Source of the DNA: Alloalcanivorax xiamenensis
GTDB lineage: Bacteria > Pseudomonadota > Gammaproteobacteria > Pseudomonadales > Alcanivoracaceae
Direction: 5' to 3'
DNA: 64,000 nucleotides
Assembly (NCBI RefSeq): GCF_009846745.1
Contig: NZ_AQPF01000012.1
Span: 29,835 to 93,834 of the forward strand
A program made the position numbers and the translations under genes. Numbering within the stretch: position 1 is the first letter of the stretch; the number at the start of each line of letters is the position of its first letter. Positions 17,307-25,914 of this stretch are shown here, in pieces. The notes beneath the pieces were generated by a model. The model was not told the origin of the DNA and ran no database searches. It was given only the letters and a program-made list of their open reading frames with translations.

Positions 17307-18050
17307 TCAGCCCTTCTTCGCCACCTTCTCCAGCGCCAGCAGGGTGTCCATATAACTGACGAAATGGTTCAGATAGTCCGGTGACAGGCCGCGCAGGGTT
17401 TCCACACTGCGGGTGACCAGGCGGTGTGCGTTTAGCGGGCCGGCGTCGCCGGGGGACTGGGCAATGGCGTGGTCAATGCGTTTCTGAGTATGCAGGCGGG
17501 CGCGGGTGGCGCGCAGTTGACGCAGAGCCTTGAGCTCCCGCTGCGATGTCAGGGGGCGGACATTGCGACGGCCTTTGCCGGCGGTCTTCTGGAACAGGTT
17601 GGGATGAGCCCTGAGCAACGCATCCAAAGGGGTGTTGTCGGGACCTTCGTCCTCGATATCGCTGTCGTGCAGCGCTTCCAGTAACGCCACCAGCGGTGAG
17701 GGCGAACGTCGTGTCTGTTGCTCGGCGAGGCGCTGGAAGGCGCGCAGGTCACCCCTTTCGAAGAGATGATCCAACTGGGCCCGTGTGGCGTCATCGACGG
17801 CGTGGTAAGGCAAGGTGGCGCGCTGGGCCCGGGCCTTGTCCCTGGCTTCCTCGAAGCGCGCCTGATAGTCCGTCAGCGCCTGCTGTAATTTTTCCCGCTG
17901 CGCCGGTGACGGCGCCCGATGGCTCCCGGCCAGGCGTTGGGCCAGGGTGTCCAGATAACGGAAGCGCACCGGGTCGTAGCGGTCGGCGTGGTCGTCACGC
18001 AGCCGGGCAAGGCGCTGCAGCGGTGTGAGTGTCCCGGTGACGTCACTCAT
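17307..18050 (-). CDS. DUF2894-type protein, last gene of the motor-like operon
   Basis: 247-residue soluble, strongly basic and helical protein without signal or membrane segment. It starts 'MSDVTGTLTPLQRLARLRDD' and has a conserved-looking end 'HRLVTRSVETLRGLSPDYLNHFVSYMDTL'. I recognise it as the DUF2894 family, function unknown. The ATG at 18050 overlaps the 3' end of the OmpA-like gene by 8 bp, so translation is coupled. Conserved clustering with the MotA-like and MotB-like genes suggests a cytoplasmic partner of that membrane complex. Confidence 0.85.
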   Translation of the reverse strand: MSDVTGTLTPLQRLARLRDDHADRYDPVRFRYLDTLAQRLAGSHRAPSPAQREKLQQALTDYQARFEEARDKARAQRATLPYHAVDDATRAQLDHLFERGDLRAFQRLAEQQTRRSPSPLVALLEALHDSDIEDEGPDNTPLDALLRAHPNLFQKTAGKGRRNVRPLTSQRELKALRQLRATRARLHTQKRIDHAIAQSPGDAGPLNAHRLVTRSVETLRGLSPDYLNHFVSYMDTLLALEKVAKKG

Positions 18051-18684
18051 CGTTCTCGGCCTGGTTGTCCTGGCGCGGTACGGTGGTGATCTCCACCCGG
18101 CGATTCTTGGCGCGGGACGCTTCGCCCTGGTTCGGAACCACCGGCTGATTGTCACCGAAAGCAGCGGCGAAGATGCGGTCCGCCGGCATGCCCTGGGCGA
18201 TCAGCGTGCGGGTAACGGTGAGCGCACGTTGTGCGGAAAGTCCCCAGTTATCCTGATAACGCGGATTCCCCTTCTGAATCGCCAGATCGTCGGTGAAGCC
18301 GCTCACCATCAGCAATTCATTATGCTCGCTGAGATAAGCGCGTAGCGGTTCCACCAGGCTGCTCAGCAGCTTCTCGCCCTCGGGTTGCAAGACATCGGAG
18401 TTGAGCGCGAACAAGACACTGCCGCTGATACCGATGCGGCCGTTGTGGAAGGTGATACGGCCGCTTGAAAGCGGATCCCGCAGCGCGTCCTCCAGCGCGA
18501 TACGGCGCTGCTCCTCGACCTGGCGGCGGGCTTTTTCCTGTTGCAGGGACTGGCTCAATTCCAATTGGATACCGATCACCCACACGGTGATCAGCACGAA
18601 GATGCCCACCAGCGCCGCCATCAGATCGGAGAAGATGGCCCATACCGGCGTGGCCTGGGCCTGACGGTCGTGCAGCTCATCCAT
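18043..18684 (-). CDS. MotB/ZorB-like OmpA-domain stator protein
   Basis: 213-residue inner-membrane protein with a single N-terminal membrane helix and a periplasmic OmpA peptidoglycan-binding domain. The helix 'IFSDLMAALVGIFVLITVWV' has an Asp (about D20) in the position of the proton-binding aspartate of MotB ('ADMMTLLLxFFVLL'). A linker of about 40 residues precedes the OmpA domain, with 'VSGFTDD', 'NWGLSAQRAL' and 'AKNRRVEI' marking the peptidoglycan site. Its start overlaps the stop of the DUF802 gene by one base. By analogy with MotAB, ExbBD and ZorAB it should pair with that protein to form an ion-conducting unit anchored to the cell wall. Confidence 0.9.
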   Translation of the reverse strand: MDELHDRQAQATPVWAIFSDLMAALVGIFVLITVWVIGIQLELSQSLQQEKARRQVEEQRRIALEDALRDPLSSGRITFHNGRIGISGSVLFALNSDVLQPEGEKLLSSLVEPLRAYLSEHNELLMVSGFTDDLAIQKGNPRYQDNWGLSAQRALTVTRTLIAQGMPADRIFAAAFGDNQPVVPNQGEASRAKNRRVEITTVPRQDNQAENDE

Positions 18685-21203
18685 CAGCCGGCTCCGTTGC
18701 CGTTGGTGGCCGACTGCTGGCGCACCGCGCCAAGCGCTTCCAGCACATCCTTCTGCGAGGTCATGCTCAGGTCGATGACTTCCCGCGCCTGTTCCACGTA
18801 ATAAGCCAGCTGTTCATCACTGCGCGTGGTGGCTTGTTCCAGGGCGGCCTCCACCTTTTGCAGATGATCCACGAGCTTGTCGTTGGCGTCGCTGAACAGC
18901 TGCACGGCGACGGAGAAGGCTTCGCTCAGACTGGCCACTTCATGGGCGCCGCCGGTAACGTCGGAGGCCACTTCATCCAGTTTGCGGCTTTGCTCTTCCA
19001 CTTGCCGGGAGAAGGTGTCGCTGACGCTCCTGAGAACGTCGCCGGAATCACGGATCAGGCTTTCCACCGCCTCGCGCTGGGCGCTGGCGCCGTCACGCTG
19101 GGCCGCCAGCAGGGTTTCCAGCTCCGCCATGATGCGCCGGCGCTCCTCCAGCATATCGTTATCGCGCTCGCTGCTTCGGGACATTTCCTCGCGCAGTTGG
19201 CTGATCACCTCGGCGGCGGCCTTGGGCGTTTCCGAAGCGGTTTCGATGAGACGCGTCATGGGGGCTTCCAGGGCCGCGCCCAGGTCACCGAGATGGCGGG
19301 TGACCGTGGTTTCCAGTTCCGCCAGTCGCGCGGTGGCGGTTTCGCCACGTTGCGCTTCTTCGTTACGCAGCGTGGACAGGGCCTGGCCAGTGTCCGTTAC
19401 CAGTTTCTCCAGGCCTTCACGCTGCTGTGCAATCAGGGTCTCGGCGGCGTTCTGGAATTGCTCATTGTGGCTTTGCAGAGCCTGGGTGATGTTGTCAATC
19501 AGGCCGGCGGCGGAGCGCTGCTGCTGATCCAGGCCATGACGCCACTGTTCGGCGGTTTGTTCGGTGGTGGCCTGGAAGCGCTCGGCCAGTGTCGCCAGTT
19601 GCTGTTCGCCGGTGCTTTGCAGCTGCTGGTGGTGTTCGCGAGTCTGTTCCAGCAGCGTGTTGCTATGCCGGTGGAAGGTATCGTTGTGGTCCTTCAGAGC
19701 GGCGCCGAGGCTATCCGACAATTGGGTGTTGGCGTGTTGCTGTTCACTCAGGCCATCGCGCCATTGCTCCGCGGCACGCTCGGTGGTGGTCTGGAAGTGC
19801 TCCGCCAGGGCGGTCAGTTGCGCCTCACTGGCCTGCTGTAACTGTTGATGATGATCGCGGGCCTGGACCAGCAGGAGCTCGCTTTGTTCGCGGAAGCGCT
19901 CGCCGTGGGCTTGCAGTGCGTCGGCGACCTGTTCGGCCAGTTGGCGGCTCTGTTGCCGCTGCTCGCCGAGACCGGTTTGCCAGGCCTGGGCGGCGTGCTC
20001 GGTGGTGGCCTGGAAGTGCTCGGCCAGCTCCGACAGTTGCGCCTTGCCGGTTTCACGCAGTTGCTGATGATGCTCCCGGATTTGCGCCAGCAGTTCGCTG
20101 CTGTGCTGCTCGAAGCGGCTGTTGTGGGCCTGGAGCGCGGCGTCGATGTCGGCGGCCAGTTTGCCGGTGCTTTGTTGTTGTTCGGCGAGCCCTTGTTGCC
20201 AGTGCCGGGCGGCTTGTTCGGTGGTGGCTTGGAAGCGTTCCGCCAGGGTGCCGAGCTGACGCTCGCTGATCTCGCTCAGGGTCTGATGGGTGCTCTCCGC
20301 CTGTTGTCCCAGACGGGCCATGGCCGCTTCCACGATCGGGCGGGTGCTCTCCGCGGCGATGCGGCCACTGTCCGCCAGGCTTTGCTTCAGGGTGTCGCTG
20401 ACCGAGTGGGCCAGCTGCTGATAGTGGCCGCTGACGTTGTCATGGAATTGCTGCTGGTTCCGCGTCAGCGCGCCGCTGACCTGCTCGCTCATGTGTTCCA
20501 TGCGTTCGGCCAGATGGCCGAGTTGGGCAACCACTTCGGGGAAAGCGGCGGACTGCTCTCGCAACGCCTGGTAAGTATCGCGTTGTTGCTGGCCGATTGA
20601 GAACGCGCGCAGATCCGTGGCGATATGAGTGTCCAGCTCACGGCCGGTCAGAATCCGGTCCCGGCGGCTCAGGGCGGCGGCCAGACCGAGCATGGCGGAA
20701 CTGGCGACACCGGCGATGGAAGTACCGAACGCCAGGCTCATGCCGCTGATGGGAGCGGCCAGGGCGTTACGGATAGCGTGCAGTTCGCTGCCGCCTTCCA
20801 GCGCGGTAACGGCACCGCGCAAGGTCACGATCATACCAATGAAGGTGCCGAGCAGGCCGAGCATGACCAGCAGACCGGAGAGATAAGGCGTCAGCATCGG
20901 ACCGGGCAGAGCGACCGGTTCACCTTCCACCCGGCGGCGCACCGCGTTGCGCAGGGAAGCGGGCAGGCCAGCGATCCACTGGCCGAGACTGTCCGGGCTG
21001 TTCGGCAATTGCTCCAGACCGTGGCGCAATTGAGCGGTGGCGCGGCGGAATTGCCGCAGCTCCAGAAAGCCCAGGCCGTACACCAGTGCGATCAGCAGGA
21101 TGGCGGTTAGCGCCACCAGGTCGGTACCGAGAAAGCCCAGGCCCACCCAGATCACCGTGATGGCGCCCAGGATGAAGGTCAGCGCGAAAAGAAAACGTGT
21201 CAT
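18684..21203 (-). CDS. DUF802-type MotA/ZorA-like membrane protein with long coiled tail
   Basis: 839-residue inner-membrane protein. Two membrane helices lie at about 4-47, and a MotA/TolQ/ExbB-like pair at about 107-128 ('GLLGTFIGMIVTLRGAV') and 146-178 ('ISGMSLAFGTSIAGVASSAM'). From about residue 200 to the end it is a cytoplasmic, Gln/Glu/Ala-rich helical rod containing four 73-residue tandem repeats (314 to about 606). This plan, few TM helices plus a very long tail, is that of ZorA of the Zorya antiphage system rather than flagellar MotA. The ATG at 21203 overlaps the preceding stop (ATGA); a 63-codon upstream extension lies inside the preceding gene and is rejected. Confidence 0.9.
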   Translation of the reverse strand: MTRFLFALTFILGAITVIWVGLGFLGTDLVALTAILLIALVYGLGFLELRQFRRATAQLRHGLEQLPNSPDSLGQWIAGLPASLRNAVRRRVEGEPVALPGPMLTPYLSGLLVMLGLLGTFIGMIVTLRGAVTALEGGSELHAIRNALAAPISGMSLAFGTSIAGVASSAMLGLAAALSRRDRILTGRELDTHIATDLRAFSIGQQQRDTYQALREQSAAFPEVVAQLGHLAERMEHMSEQVSGALTRNQQQFHDNVSGHYQQLAHSVSDTLKQSLADSGRIAAESTRPIVEAAMARLGQQAESTHQTLSEISERQLGTLAERFQATTEQAARHWQQGLAEQQQSTGKLAADIDAALQAHNSRFEQHSSELLAQIREHHQQLRETGKAQLSELAEHFQATTEHAAQAWQTGLGEQRQQSRQLAEQVADALQAHGERFREQSELLLVQARDHHQQLQQASEAQLTALAEHFQTTTERAAEQWRDGLSEQQHANTQLSDSLGAALKDHNDTFHRHSNTLLEQTREHHQQLQSTGEQQLATLAERFQATTEQTAEQWRHGLDQQQRSAAGLIDNITQALQSHNEQFQNAAETLIAQQREGLEKLVTDTGQALSTLRNEEAQRGETATARLAELETTVTRHLGDLGAALEAPMTRLIETASETPKAAAEVISQLREEMSRSSERDNDMLEERRRIMAELETLLAAQRDGASAQREAVESLIRDSGDVLRSVSDTFSRQVEEQSRKLDEVASDVTGGAHEVASLSEAFSVAVQLFSDANDKLVDHLQKVEAALEQATTRSDEQLAYYVEQAREVIDLSMTSQKDVLEALGAVRQQSATNGNGAG
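19386..20264 (-). repeat. Four in-frame 73-residue (219-bp) tandem repeats in the DUF802 tail
   Basis: Residues 314-386, 387-459, 460-532 and 533 to about 606 each begin with a variant of 'QLATLAERFQATTEQ', continue '..W..GL.EQQ', then 'AL..HN..F..HS..LL.Q.REHHQQL'. The unit length is constant at 73 for at least the first three copies. The result is a heptad-like, regular rod. Copy number could vary between strains by recombination. Confidence 0.85.
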
Positions 21204-21961
21204 TGCGGGAGTGGTTCCTCGTGATTCAATGCGTCCAGCAGGCCTTGCACCGGTTCCAAACGGGTTTCCAGTTCTGCCAGCAGCAGCGTCTGCATTTCCT
21301 GGTGAAACTGATGTAACCAGCCCCCGGGTGTCACCCAGGCGTCGGTCGGATCGGGCTGGTCTGCCGAGTGTTGATTGCGGTGCGCCCGCCAAAGGGAGCG
21401 AAAGCGTTTGCCCAGTACCATCGGTATGGCGCCGAAGCAGTAGCGGCCATAGCTGGCCAGGGTGTTGTCGAACACCGTGTCGAGCACGGCGAGCTGGGCG
21501 AGTGTGTGATTCTGGGCGGCAAAACCGTCGCGCAGACGTTGCCGCAGATACTGAATGGCGGTGATCAGTTGTCTCTGGTGGGACAGGTAAAAACGTTCAT
21601 AGGGCTTGAACACCGGTGGCGTCTCGGTGATCCGCGGCAAGCGCAGCTTCACCTTGGCGTCACCGGGCTCGAAACTCAGGGTGATGCCGTTGATGAGCGT
21701 GTCACGGGTTTGGGCGAAGTCGGCCCGGAGCCGCTCCGCCAGCCCTTCTTCGGGGTGGAATGGCCCCATGGGCTGGTACTTATAGGCGGCGTCCAGTGCG
21801 ATGGTGTCGGACAGATCGAACAGCCGGCCCATACGTTCCGCGAAGCAGGTGTGGGCATCGAGGCCGGCGCCATTGCCCAGCGCGGCCACCAGCTGTACCA
21901 GTCTGGCGCTGGGAGGGGCCGGTTGCGCTTTTTTTTGCGTCCTGTTCGTGCTGTTGCTCAT
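21200..21961 (-). CDS. DUF3348-type protein, first gene of the motor-like operon
   Basis: 253-residue soluble protein recognised as DUF3348. It starts 'MSNSTNRTQKKAQPAPPSAR', has a central 'FKPYERFYLSHQRQLITAIQ' block, and ends in an acidic helix. No catalytic motif is visible. It leads the four-gene minus-strand operon, overlapping the DUF802 gene by 4 bp (ATGA). Its invariable position suggests a dedicated cytosolic partner, perhaps an assembly or effector subunit; this is inference. Confidence 0.85.
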   Translation of the reverse strand: MSNSTNRTQKKAQPAPPSARLVQLVAALGNGAGLDAHTCFAERMGRLFDLSDTIALDAAYKYQPMGPFHPEEGLAERLRADFAQTRDTLINGITLSFEPGDAKVKLRLPRITETPPVFKPYERFYLSHQRQLITAIQYLRQRLRDGFAAQNHTLAQLAVLDTVFDNTLASYGRYCFGAIPMVLGKRFRSLWRAHRNQHSADQPDPTDAWVTPGGWLHQFHQEMQTLLLAELETRLEPVQGLLDALNHEEPLPQ

Positions 21962-22082
21962 GGGCCGCCGTGGCTAGGAAAAAGGTATGACCATGCCGTC
22001 GCCTGACGCGACGGGAAACCGCCCATTCTAATCAACTGCGGCGGCCCCACCAATCCTGCGGATGCCTGAGTCGGTTGGCGGG

Positions 22083-23294
22083 TCAGCCGGGATCGTTGGC
22101 GGCGGGCATGCTGACCACGCCCCGGGCCAGAAGAGCGTCGATGGCGGTGTCGGCGAAGCCGGCCTCCCGTAGCACGTCCCGGCTGTCGCCGCCGAGGCGC
22201 GGCGCCGGCCGGTCCGGCCGCGTCGGAGCATCAATGAAGCGTAACGGGTGGCGGGTGGCGAGCAGCTTCCCTTCGCTGGGGTGATCCACCTCTTGAAAGA
22301 AATCCACTGCCCGCAAATGCGGGTCGGCGAGCAAGTCTTCCAGTGTGTTTACCGGGCCGCAGGGAATATCCCGCTCCTTCAGCGCGGTCAGCCAGTACTC
22401 GTTGCCATGGGATGGCATGCACTCGGCGACGACCTGATACAGCTCGCCGATGCGCTCGCTGCGACGGGCCGGGTGCATGACCCATTCCGCCCGGCCCAGA
22501 TCATCCCGACCCACCAGGTCGAGAAACCGTTGCCAGTGGCGGGAGGTGTAGGGCAGCACCGCGATGTAGCCGTCGGCGGTTTGATAGGGGCGCCGATAGG
22601 GGGTCATCAAGCGGTCGTAGCGCAGCGAGCCCCGCGGTGGCTCGAAGACATGGCCGGCAAGGTGTTCGGCCAGCAGGAAAGAAACCAGGCTTTCAAACAT
22701 CGGTGCTTCCACCGCACCGCCCTGGCCAGTGCGTTCCCGCTGCAACAGAGCCGCGGCGATGCCGACAGTGGCGTACAGGCCGGCCACCTTGTCCGCCAGG
22801 ACTGTTGGTGCGAAGGCGGGCGGGGAGTCGGGGGTGTGATTCAGCGAAGCCAGTCCGCTGATCGCCTGCATGATGTCGTCGTAGGCAGGGTCGTCGGCGT
22901 AAGGGCCGTCGCCACCGAATCCCACCGCGGCGCAATACACCAGGCGTGGGTTGAGAGGGCCGAGGGTGTCATGGTCGATGCCCAGTTTTCTGGCGGCGGC
23001 GGGGCGGATGTTGTGCAACAGCACATCCGCCTGGGCCACCAACCGGTGCAGTGTGGCCTGTCCCTGATCGGTTTTCAGGTCCAGGACCAGGGACCGTTTA
23101 TTGCGATTCAGATTGAGAAAGCCGGCGCCCATGCCCGGGTGCCGGGCCGGTGCGGCGGCGCGGAAAATATCCCCCTCCGGGGATTCCACCTTGATCACTT
23201 CGGCGCCCAGGTCGGCAAGAAGCTGGGAAGCGAAAGGCCCCAACACCACGGTGCTCAGATCCAGCACCGTTATCCCTTTAAGCAACTCGAACAT
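22083..23294 (-). CDS. CaiB/BaiF (class III) CoA-transferase
   Basis: 403-residue family III CoA-transferase that moves CoA between carboxylates. It starts 'LLKGITVLDLSTVVLGPFAS', has 'NRNKRSLVLDLK' in the CoA region, and the catalytic Asp is expected at D139 ('PAYDDIMQAISGLAS'). The C-terminus carries the usual 'GPVNTLEDLLADPHL' block. It is transcribed divergently from an IclR gene, beyond which lie a TRAP transporter and an acyl-CoA dehydrogenase. It therefore probably activates the imported acid of that cassette. Confidence 0.92.
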   Translation of the reverse strand: MFELLKGITVLDLSTVVLGPFASQLLADLGAEVIKVESPEGDIFRAAAPARHPGMGAGFLNLNRNKRSLVLDLKTDQGQATLHRLVAQADVLLHNIRPAAARKLGIDHDTLGPLNPRLVYCAAVGFGGDGPYADDPAYDDIMQAISGLASLNHTPDSPPAFAPTVLADKVAGLYATVGIAAALLQRERTGQGGAVEAPMFESLVSFLLAEHLAGHVFEPPRGSLRYDRLMTPYRRPYQTADGYIAVLPYTSRHWQRFLDLVGRDDLGRAEWVMHPARRSERIGELYQVVAECMPSHGNEYWLTALKERDIPCGPVNTLEDLLADPHLRAVDFFQEVDHPSEGKLLATRHPLRFIDAPTRPDRPAPRLGGDSRDVLREAGFADTAIDALLARGVVSMPAANDPG

Positions 23295-23413
23295 GGTATT
23301 TCCTCACTGCATTGCCGATGTTCGGGAGGCGCCTTCCCCGTCATCGGCGGAATGATTTTTTTATTCAGTCTTGCATGGTGGTGTTTATTCGTGCAACGCT
23401 ATTTTGAATCAAT

Positions 23414-23430
23414 GGTTCACAGGGTGAACC
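23414..23430. promoter_or_regulatory. Palindromic IclR-type operator candidate
   Basis: GGTTCAC-AGG-GTGAACC is a perfect 7-bp inverted repeat in the intergenic region between the divergent CoA-transferase and IclR genes. It lies 40 bp before the IclR start. Location and symmetry suit autoregulation and control of both directions. Confidence 0.5.
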
Positions 23431-23469
23431 TTTGCTGAAGGCAAACCCTGTTCAAGCAGAGCGAGGCGC

Positions 23470-24228
23470 ATGGGATACGCACCGGTATCGGCGGTCCTGA
23501 AGGGACTGAAAGTGTTGGAGGTGGTGAATCGTCTGGGGCCGGCGAGTCTCCGTGACATCACCGAGGCCACCGGCTTGCCCAAGGCGTCCACTCTGAGACT
23601 TCTGGATACCCTGCAGCACGCCGGTTATGTCTCGGTAATGAACGATAGCCGCCGCTATATCGTCACCGCCAGGGTCTTGTCCCTGTCCAATAACTTCCAT
23701 CCGGACGACGCGCTTCTCGCGGCCGCCGTTCCGGTATTGAAAGCGCTGCGTGATAAAACCGGCTGGCCGTCGGACCTGGGCATTTATCAGCACGGCAAGA
23801 TGGTGATCGCGGATACCAACCGGCAACCCGGTGCGTTTTCGATGAACCGTTCGGTGGGGTCACGGGTTTCCATGACCACCACTTCGCTGGGCAAAGTCTA
23901 CATGGCGTTCTGTCCGGAGCCGGAACGGGAAGAAATTTTTCTTCACTTGTCACGGCTTGATGACCCGGATGAGAACAGCGCTCTCAGAGGCGAAGCCGTC
24001 GAGCGTCTGATAAAGAAAATTCGCAAGCAGGGTTATGCCACCAGCGATCAGGAACAAGGCAAGAGCATACGGGCGGTGTCGGTGCCGGTGATGCTTGGTG
24101 ACCGGGTGGCGTGTTCGTTCAACGTCATTGTGCCGGCTCAGGTGATGTCGATGGCGCAGGTGGTAACCGACTATGTGCCGCTGATCAGCGCCGCGGCCCG
24201 GGAGATAGAACAGCGTATTCAGGGATAG
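23470..24228 (+). CDS. IclR-family transcriptional regulator (cassette A)
   Basis: 252-residue regulator with an N-terminal winged helix ('LGPASLRDITEATGLPKASTLRLLDTLQHAGYV', about residues 19-52) and the IclR effector domain ('VGSRVSMTTTSLGKVYMAFCP', 'RKQGYATSDQEQGKSIRAVSVPV'). It sits between the divergent CoA-transferase gene and the TRAP operon, so it most likely senses the imported acid or its CoA ester and controls both. Confidence 0.92.
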   Translation: MGYAPVSAVLKGLKVLEVVNRLGPASLRDITEATGLPKASTLRLLDTLQHAGYVSVMNDSRRYIVTARVLSLSNNFHPDDALLAAAVPVLKALRDKTGWPSDLGIYQHGKMVIADTNRQPGAFSMNRSVGSRVSMTTTSLGKVYMAFCPEPEREEIFLHLSRLDDPDENSALRGEAVERLIKKIRKQGYATSDQEQGKSIRAVSVPVMLGDRVACSFNVIVPAQVMSMAQVVTDYVPLISAAAREIEQRIQG

Positions 24229-24334
24229 GCCGGTTCCATCCGGTCATTGCCATGGCGAAGGAGAGGTAACGTGATCGAGGCCCTGCCGTTTCAGGTCCGG
24301 CCGAATCAAAATAATGCAGAATAGAGGTGACGTA

Positions 24335-25372
24335 ATGAAAATAATAACGTCGATTATGCGAAAACAGGTCCCGCTCTGGGGCTTGATGCTGACTCTGCTG
24401 TCCGCGCCCTGGGCCCAGGCGCGGGACATGACCCTGGCGGATTCTTTTCCATTGGACCACTACTTGTCCAAGGAAGGCACGGTGTACTGGATGAACCGGG
24501 TCACCGAACTGACCGGAGGTGATCTCGCGTTCCAGCATTATCCGGCGGAACAGATCGCCAAGGCTTCTGAGATCATGCGCCGGGTCCAGGACGGGGTGGT
24601 GGATGTGGGGTATGTGGGCATCGGTTATGTCAGTGATCGCATGCCCTTGAATGGCGCCACCATGTTGCCCGGTGTGGTCCGTGATTCAACCCGAGCAAGC
24701 CAGGCGTACTGGTCTGAACTGAAAGACCCGGACAGTGTTTATCGCAAGGAATTCGAAAAGAATGGTCTGGTCCCGGTGTTCGCGGTACTGCTGCCACCCT
24801 ACCAGGTGGTACTGAACAAGCCGGCCATAGACTCGACCAGTGACTTCAAGGGATTGAATTTGCGTTCCTCCGGCAGTCTGGACCTGGCGGTGCAGGCATT
24901 GGGAGCGTCACCGGTCTCCATGGCGGCGCCGGATATCTATCTGGCTTTGCAGCGGGGAACGCTGGACGGCACGCTGTTGCCGGTGACGAGTATCACTCCC
25001 TATCGGGTCGATGAGGTGACCTCCAGCGTATCCACCAATGGTGCCTTCGGCAGTTTCGCCATCACCGTCGCCATGAATGCCGAGCGCTACGAGGCACTTG
25101 ATGATGCTCGGAAACATGCCATTCGGCAGGCCGGGGACGAGACCGTCCGGCATTTGAGCGAGTACGAGGCGGAGGCGGTCAGTCAGCTTCTGACGCAATT
25201 CAAGGACCAGGGTATCCAGGTTTACGCCTTTTCCGATCCCACCCTGAAAACCATCGAGCAGCGTCTTGACGGTGTCCGCGAGCAATGGGCCAGACGTATG
25301 GAGAAACGCGGTCTGGATGGCCAGCAAGCGTTGCAGGCCATGGAGCATGCTCTCGAACAGACTGGCCGGTGA
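24335..25372 (+). CDS. TRAP transporter solute-binding protein (DctP family)
   Basis: 345-residue periplasmic protein that captures an organic acid. The signal peptide ends in 'APWAQA' at about residue 29, followed by 'RDMTLADSFPLDHYLSKEGTV'. The central 'GLNLRSSGSLDLAVQALGASPV' block includes the arginine (at about 174) that binds substrate carboxylate in DctP proteins. The ATG at 24335 has AGAGGTGA upstream; ATG 24314 has none. Followed after 5 bp by the small permease gene. Confidence 0.92.
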   Translation: MKIITSIMRKQVPLWGLMLTLLSAPWAQARDMTLADSFPLDHYLSKEGTVYWMNRVTELTGGDLAFQHYPAEQIAKASEIMRRVQDGVVDVGYVGIGYVSDRMPLNGATMLPGVVRDSTRASQAYWSELKDPDSVYRKEFEKNGLVPVFAVLLPPYQVVLNKPAIDSTSDFKGLNLRSSGSLDLAVQALGASPVSMAAPDIYLALQRGTLDGTLLPVTSITPYRVDEVTSSVSTNGAFGSFAITVAMNAERYEALDDARKHAIRQAGDETVRHLSEYEAEAVSQLLTQFKDQGIQVYAFSDPTLKTIEQRLDGVREQWARRMEKRGLDGQQALQAMEHALEQTGR

Positions 25373-25377
25373 CGCCG

Positions 25378-25914
25378 ATGTCCGGTTCTCTCAAATTGCT
25401 GGAGCGGGGACTGGCGGTTATTGCCGTGGGCGCGGTACTGGCGATGATGTTGCTGGTCAGTCTGGATGTGATCGCGCGCTACCTGTTCAAAGCACCACTG
25501 ACCTTCCAGTACAGCCTGACCGAGGATTACCTGATGGTCATCATGGTGGCACTGGCGTTGCCATGGGCGGAACGGCGAGGCGCCTTCATTCGCTTGACGC
25601 CGTTTCATCGTCTCATGAGCCCTGGGGTACGCCGCGGCTTGTACGCGCTCAATAATCTGATAATCGCTCTGATGCTGTTGGCGATGACCTGGTATGCCGG
25701 TGAGCGGGTATGGGTTGACTGGTTGGAACAGCGGGTGATCTTCGGTGTGATCGACTGGCCGGTATGGCTGTCCCACGTCTGGGTCCCGATAGGAACCCTG
25801 GTTCTCTCCCTGAGACTGTTCACCAACGCCTGCCTGTATCTTCTGGGAAAAGCGGAAGTGCCATCGCCGCCATCCCTGGACGAGATGGGTGAAGGCGAGG
25901 AGGCGTTGCGATGA
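25378..25914 (+). CDS. TRAP transporter small permease (DctQ)
   Basis: 178-residue inner-membrane protein with four helices and the family block 'MLLVSLDVIARYLFKAPLTF'. An upstream in-frame extension lies entirely inside the binding-protein gene and is rejected in favour of ATG 25378. Its stop overlaps the DctM start (ATGA), so the two permease subunits are made together. Confidence 0.9.
   Translation: MSGSLKLLERGLAVIAVGAVLAMMLLVSLDVIARYLFKAPLTFQYSLTEDYLMVIMVALALPWAERRGAFIRLTPFHRLMSPGVRRGLYALNNLIIALMLLAMTWYAGERVWVDWLEQRVIFGVIDWPVWLSHVWVPIGTLVLSLRLFTNACLYLLGKAEVPSPPSLDEMGEGEEALR

Noticed and set aside
18834..20600. Plus-strand frames of 335 and 251 codons, apparently repetitive
   Set aside because: They are shadows of the tandem repeats in the DUF802 gene.
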